A stretch of DNA of 64,000 nucleotides from assembly GCF_014839835.1 (NCBI RefSeq), contig NC_071615.1, forward strand, positions 620,001 through 684,000. The letters run 5' to 3'. The notes under the pieces were generated by a model, which saw only the letters and a list, made by a program, of their open reading frames with translations, searched no databases and was not told the DNA's origin. The stretch is from Dryobates pubescens (lineage: Eukaryota; Chordata; Aves; Piciformes; Picidae). Shown here in pieces: positions 59,268 to 64,000 of this stretch; the first letter of the stretch is position 1, and each line of letters starts with the position of its first letter. The position numbers and the translations under genes are program-made.

Positions 59268-59799
59268 GGTTATTGGGCTCCAGTGAAATGATCTGGCAGC
59301 AAATCCACTCAAAGAGAGCTCCTGCTTCCTCGGGAAGGGAAGAAGATGACTTCACAGAGACCCAACCTCCTCATCTATGGTGAGTCAGTTACACTAGGGG
59401 CAGAAACATCCAACCTTCACTGCAGTCAGCAGATCAAAACACATTTCAGTTCCCATCAGTGGCTGAGAGGAGCCTGAAAACAAAGGGGGCAGGGAGGAAG
59501 AAGGACAAAAGCCACAGAAGATAAGAGGTTCTCTTATCTGGTCATTAGTGAGATTGTCCTTGGAAGGACATCTAACAGCTCCCGGCAACAATTTATCTGT
59601 CCCTTGTAGGCTTGAGGCACCAGAGATGCCCAGCACAGGGCTATTTGCTCCCTCTCCTCAAGCCCCCAGCCCCCGAGCCTCGAAGCAGCGCACCCTCACC
59701 TCCCTGCAGCTCCTGCTCACACCACAGTCCCCACTCGGCCCCTCCCCTTCCTCGCTGGCCCGAACGTCCTGCCGAACAAACGGCGCTTCCCCGCCCCAG

Positions 59800-59890
59800 G
59801 CCTCATGGAGCCCTCTCTGGAGCGCCCTTATGGCAGGGGGCTTGCAACGAGATGATCCTTGTGGTCCCTTCCAACCCTGACTGATTCCAT
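59800..59890 (+). mobile_element. Short CR1 3' end
   Basis: TTGTGGTCCCTTCCAACCCT then GACTGATTCCATCC, immediately beside the CpG island. Confidence 0.7.
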
Positions 59891-59929
59891 CCTCCGATTC
59901 TCTCTCCCGCCTTAGCTGACCCTGAGCGC

Positions 59930-60560
59930 GCCTCGACCAGCCCCACGCCCTTCAACTGCCCTCCTCGCCCCTCAACTACCCCCCGCCCCCTAACTGCCTC
60001 CCCGCCCCCCTGCCCCCCGATCTCTCGTACCCCTCCAGCTGCCTCTCCCCCCCCGCCAGCAGCCCCCGCGCAGCCCCCGCCACATCTCGCCCGCCCTCTC
60101 CCCAGCTGCGTTCTGTCTCCCGCCTCCCGCTCGGCCCCAAGCGACCCCCAGGCAACCCGCCCCCTCCCCCGCCCCTCACGCCGTGCCACCAGGGCCCACT
60201 GCCCCCATTCCTGCCACTTGTCTCGGGGCGCTCTCCCTCACCGCCGGCGCGGAGCCGCCGCCAGGCCGGGCCGGAGCCGCCGCCGCCAGGCCCGCCCGCC
60301 CCGCCACTCTTTGAACGAAGGAGCGCTTCCGGCGACGGCGACCCCGGGCGCGAGCCGCGCCGTGACGCTGCCCCGCGCGACTTCCGCCCGGCAGCGGCGC
60401 GGCAGGGCTATGGGGGCCGCCATGTCTGGTGAGGGCAGAGCGGCGCGCGGGGCGCTAGTGCCCGCCCCCCCCGCAGCGGCGGCGGCTCCGCGGCGCTCAA
60501 GCACCCACGGCGCAGGGCGGCAGCAGCGGGAGAGGCAGGCGGTGAAGCGTAGAGTGCACT
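59930..60560. promoter_or_regulatory. CpG island heading the unnamed minus-strand gene, possibly bidirectional
   Basis: C- and CpG-rich stretch upstream of the 59267 start. On the minus strand a good donor (gtgagg, plus positions 60236-60241) would end a noncoding first exon at 60242, which fits the acceptor near 59292 ahead of the ATG exon. An ETS core CTTCCGG is at 60326-60332. On the plus strand two in-frame ATGs (60410 and 60422) are followed by a donor at 60429, so a second, divergent gene may start here. Confidence 0.6.
60410..60428 (+). other. Possible first coding exon of a divergent plus-strand gene
   Basis: Nineteen nucleotides reading MGAAMS plus one base, followed directly by gtgagg. 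It sits in the CpG island opposite the unnamed gene. No continuing coding exon was recognised up to 64000, which is CR1 and minisatellite, so any partner would lie to the right. It may equally be chance. Confidence 0.25.
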
Positions 60561-60970
60561 GGGCTGGAAGGGACCTCCAGAGCTCGCCCAGTCCAGCCCC
60601 CGCGGGCAGCAGCGACATCCTGCCCTGGGGCAGGCTGCTCACAGCCTTCTGCAGCCTCCGGGGATGGGGCTCCAGCTGCTTCCCCGGGCAACCTGCTGCA
60701 GTTCTGGGCACCGTGCAGAGCTTGTTCCTAGCATCCAGTCTGTTCCTCCTCTCGTTTCAAACCGTTGCCTCCCGTGCCGTCCCTGCACGGACGCAGTCTC
60801 CCTGCAGCCTTCTTGTAGCCCCCTTCAGGTACTGGAAAGCTGCTGCGAGGTCTCCCTGGAGCCTCCTCCGGGCTGCACACCTCCAGCTCCCTCAGCCTGT
60901 CCCCGCAGCAGAGGGGCTCCAGCCCCCTGCTCATGGCCCTCACCGGGACCCTCTCCATCAGGTGCACGAC
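60552..60970 (-). mobile_element. CR1 LINE fragment
   Basis: CTGGGCTGGAAGGGACCTCC onward, at the right edge of the CpG island. Confidence 0.88.
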
Positions 60971-61149
60971 CTCCTTGTGCTGATTCCGTCTCCTTTCATG
61001 GGGCAGCATCGTGGCTGAGCCCCACAGGTGACAATGCACACATGCCAAGCTCAGTGGCCCCAGATACCTGCCCATGAGAAGCATTCATGCTGCTGCAGAA
61101 CATGTGTGGCCAGCAGGTACAGGCAGGTTCTCCTTCTCCTCCACTTTGC

Positions 61150-61640
61150 CCTACTCAGGCCCAGCTCTGGGCTCCCCAGTTCAAGAGGCAGGGAACTGCT
61201 GGAGAGAGTCCAGAAGAGGCTACAGAGATGCTGAAGGCAACTCTGTGAGGAGCAGAGGCTGAGAGCCCTGGGGCTGAGAGCCTGCAGCAGAGCAGCCCCA
61301 GAGGGCAGCTGAGCAATGCTCAGCAAGAGATAAAGGCTGGAGGGCAAGAGGCTGGGGGCAGACTCTGCTCAGTGGTGCCCAGGGACAGGACCAGGGGCAA
61401 GGGACACAAACTGGAACCCAGGAGGTTCCACCTGAGCTGAAGGGGAAACTTCTTTGGTGTGAGGCTGCTGGAGGCCTGGAGCAGGCTGCCCAGAGAGGTT
61501 GTGGAGTCTCCTGGTCTGGAGAGCTTCCAACCCCCCTGGGCACTGTGCCCCTGGGCAAGCTGCTGGGGGTGCCCTGCTGGAGCAGGGGACTTGGACTGGG
61601 TGATCCCCAGAGGTCCCTTCCAACCCCTACCATGGTCAGA
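61150..61640 (+). mobile_element. CR1 LINE fragment
   Basis: Close relative of the 26835 copy, ending CCCAGAGGTCCCTTCCAACC. Confidence 0.9.
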
Positions 61641-62285
61641 ATCTGTTGAGTCCCTTCCAGTCAGGCCAGGAGACACTGACCCCAAGCCAGCATGGCCAGG
61701 ACAGCAGCTGCTGGCAGAGGAAATGCTTTCCCTGCATGTGGTTATCCCTAATCTCCACATCCTGTCACGACAGACTTTTCCTGCTGCAAACCCAGCAGGA
61801 GGAGACTTGCTCTGAAGAGGAAGGCCACATCCATTGGTGAAGGCATTCCCTAGCAACACTAGATGGTACCAGAGCTTCATACAGGCTCAGGCAGGTCCCT
61901 GGCCAGACAGACAGTGCCTCAGAAAGATGGAAATTCTGAACCATGGAAAGCTGGAGATGTAAAAGTGCAACACCTCAAGGAGCTGTTGGCAGAGGGAGCA
62001 CTTCTGGGGGAAAAAGCAGGCAGGGGAGCTTAAAATCAAGGCTTTCCCCACTTTCCTTGTCTTCCTGGTGTCCCAAGCAGCAAGTGTAACATGTCTGTGG
62101 TGTAAGGGTGATCAGGAACGTGCCAAGGATGGCAGCTCCTGGGAGGGAAGCATTGGGGGGGTTCTCAGGGAAGCTTTCATTACTGGTAATTAATAGTCAA
62201 GGGGAAGTGTGACAGGTAGGGAGTTAAGGAAGCATTTTGACTGAAGCACAAAGTGCCATTAACTCATACAAACGAGGTGGTGTCA
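61641..62285. other. Unique intergenic sequence, nothing recognised
   Basis: Less GC-rich DNA between two CR1 copies; no exon, RNA or array seen. Confidence 0.5.
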
Positions 62286-62287
62286 TT

Positions 62288-62515
62288 CCTGTGCCAGGGG
62301 AGGGCTAGGCTGGAGATTAGGAACAATTCCTTCACTGCCAGAGTGGCCAGGGACTGGCACAGGCTGCCCAGGCAGGTGGTGGAGTCCCCAAGAAACCTCT
62401 GGCCATGGCACCTGGGGACAGGGTTTGGTGGCCATGGTGGTGTTGGGCTGAGGGTTGGACTGGGTGATCCTAGAGGTCTTTCCCAACAGAAACAACTCTA
62501 TGATTCCATGAGTCC
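62288..62515 (+). mobile_element. CR1 3' fragment with intact tail
   Basis: Ends CTATGATTCCATGAGTCCAT, the characteristic CR1 terminal octamer-type repeat. Confidence 0.85.
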
Positions 62516-62602
62516 ATGCCAGGAGCTCTGGAACCAGCACTCAGGCTCTGATCACCTTGCTCTGCAAGCACCTGCACACCTCACCCCATGCCTCCTGAAG
62601 TG

Positions 62603-63655
62603 TTCCTGCCCCAGCAGCAGTCCCTGCCCCAGCAGCAGTCCCTGCCCCAGCAGCAGTCCCTGCCCCAGCAGCAATCCCTGCCCCAGCAGCAGTCCCTGCC
62701 CCAGCAGCAACCTCTGCCCCAGCAGCAATCCCTGCCCCAGCAGCAGTCCCTGCCCCAGCAGCAATCCCTGCCCCAGCAGCAACCCCTGCCCCAGCAGCAA
62801 CCCCTGCCCCAGCAGCAGTCCCTGCCCCAGCAGCAATCCCTGCCCCAGCAGCAGTCCCTGCCCCAGCAGCAATCCCTGCCCCAGCAGCAATCCCTGCCCC
62901 AGCAGCAGTCCCTGCCCCAGCAGCAATCCCTGCCCCAGCAGCAACCCCTGCCCCAGCAGCAGTCCCTGCCCCAGCAGCAATCCCTGCCCCAGCAGCAACC
63001 CCTGCCCCAGCAGCAACCCCTGCCCCAGCAGCAATCCCTGCCCCAGCAGCAGTCCCTGCCCCAGCAGCAGTCCCTGCCCCAGCAGCAATCCCTGCCCCAG
63101 CAGCAGTCCCTGCCCCAGCAGCAACCCCTGCCCCAGCAGCAATCCCTGCCCCAGCAGCAGTCCCTGCCCCAGCAGCAATCCCTGCCCCAGCAGCAACCCC
63201 TGCCCCAGCAGCAGTCCCTGCCCCAGCAGCAATCCCTGCCCCAGCAGCAATCCCTGCCCCAGCAGCAACCCCTGCCCCAGCAGCAGTCCCTGCCCCAGCA
63301 GCAACCCCTGCCCCAGCAGCAGTCCCTGCCCCAGCAGCAGTCCCTGCCCCAGCAGCAATCCCTGCCCCAGCAGCAGTCCCTGCCCCAGCAGCAACCCCTG
63401 CCCCAGCAGCAGTCCCTGCCCCAGCAGCAATCCCTGCCCCAGCAGCAGTCCCTGCCCCAGCAGCAGTCCCTGCCCCAGCAGCAACCCCTGCCCCAGCAGC
63501 AATCCCTGCCCCAGCAGCAACCCCTGCCCCAGCAGCAATCCCTGCCCCAGCAGCAGTCCCTGCCCCAGCAGCAACCCCTGCCCCAGCAGCAGTCCCTGCC
63601 CCAGCAGCAATCCCTGCCCCAGCAGCAGTCCCTGCCCCAGCAGCAGTCCCTGCCC
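62603..63655. repeat. 18-bp minisatellite, 1.05 kb
   Basis: About 58 perfect-length copies of CCTGCCCCAGCAGCAGTC with only AGTC/AATC/AACC variation. Because the period is a multiple of three and stop-free, at least five frames stay open along it, giving Gln-, Ser/Pro-, Gly/Leu-, Ala/Gly- and Cys/Trp-rich spurious products. Right-hand intergenic DNA. Confidence 0.97.
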
Positions 63656-63659
63656 CTCC

Positions 63660-64000
63660 ACTCTGCCTGCCAAGCAGCATCTGCCCCATGAATAATCCTG
63701 AATGTCTTTGGAGCTTTCAACACTTTGGGGCAAAACTGCTTCAAGCCTCTGTGCCTGTGAGGAAAACCCCAAAGCTGGCACCCGAGGAGGTGGCCTGGTG
63801 GCAGCTGTGTGGAGTGGTTTCAGCAGGGCCATCATTTCCCTCCTGCAGTTGCCTCTGCAGCAGGACAGCAGCCTCAGTGCCACAGTGTAGGTGGTGAAAT
63901 GAAGTGCTGAGATAGCAGCAGAAAGAATGAAAGCAGAACTGGCACTGGGCCAGAATAATTTCTTTCCCCCCCCCCCTGAATTCTCCTCTCTGAGAAGAGT
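63660..64000. other. Right edge, nothing recognised
   Basis: Unique sequence with a C homopolymer near 63967. No exon supported. Confidence 0.5.

Noticed and set aside
62552-63883. Gln/Pro-rich or Gly/Leu-rich 370-480 codon frames
   Set aside because: All frames of the 18-bp repeat are open at once, so openness is no evidence of coding.
1-64000. LTR elements, endogenous viruses, DNA transposons, tRNA or rRNA genes
   Set aside because: None could be recognised by eye; only CR1 LINE fragments and tandem repeats were seen.

Overview
The window is avian nuclear DNA. It is GC-rich and gene-dense, it carries about forty CR1 LINE fragments, and it has many minisatellites expanded inside introns. 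This is typical of a bird microchromosome. The CR1 density would fit a CR1-rich lineage such as Piciformes, but that is inference and the species is not determined.

Layout, left to right. At 1282-6852 on the minus strand is a mesothelin-family gene (MSLN/MSLNL); its 3' end lies off the left edge beyond a 1.2 kb minisatellite, and its start exon is not resolved. 6853-12781 is intergenic with two CR1 fragments. At 12782-15371 (minus) is RPUSD1, a pseudouridine synthase. At 16273-32842 (plus) is CHTF18, the large subunit of the alternative PCNA clamp loader. RPUSD1 and CHTF18 are head-to-head over a CpG-rich promoter with three CCAAT boxes. At 34106-35473 (minus) is GNG13, tail-to-tail with CHTF18. 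About 36.5-41.8 kb is intergenic CR1-rich DNA. At 41865-59267 (minus) is a complete 20-coding-exon gene for a 752-residue protein that I cannot name; it has an N-terminal SUMO-interaction-like motif, a Cys/His-rich region and a long helical part. A CpG-rich head region lies at 59.9-60.5 kb. The right end (60.5-64 kb) is CR1 plus an 18-bp minisatellite.

The order mesothelin-like, RPUSD1, CHTF18, GNG13 matches human chromosome 16p13.3, which supports the calls. The genes are independent host genes, not an operon. All splice junctions given were read from the sequence and checked for phase. The longest open frames in the window are not genes: they are stop-free minisatellites.

The most interesting items are the unnamed SIM/Cys-His gene, the 2.4 kb array of 70/71-bp units inside one of its introns, and the way minisatellites fill introns right up to splice sites.
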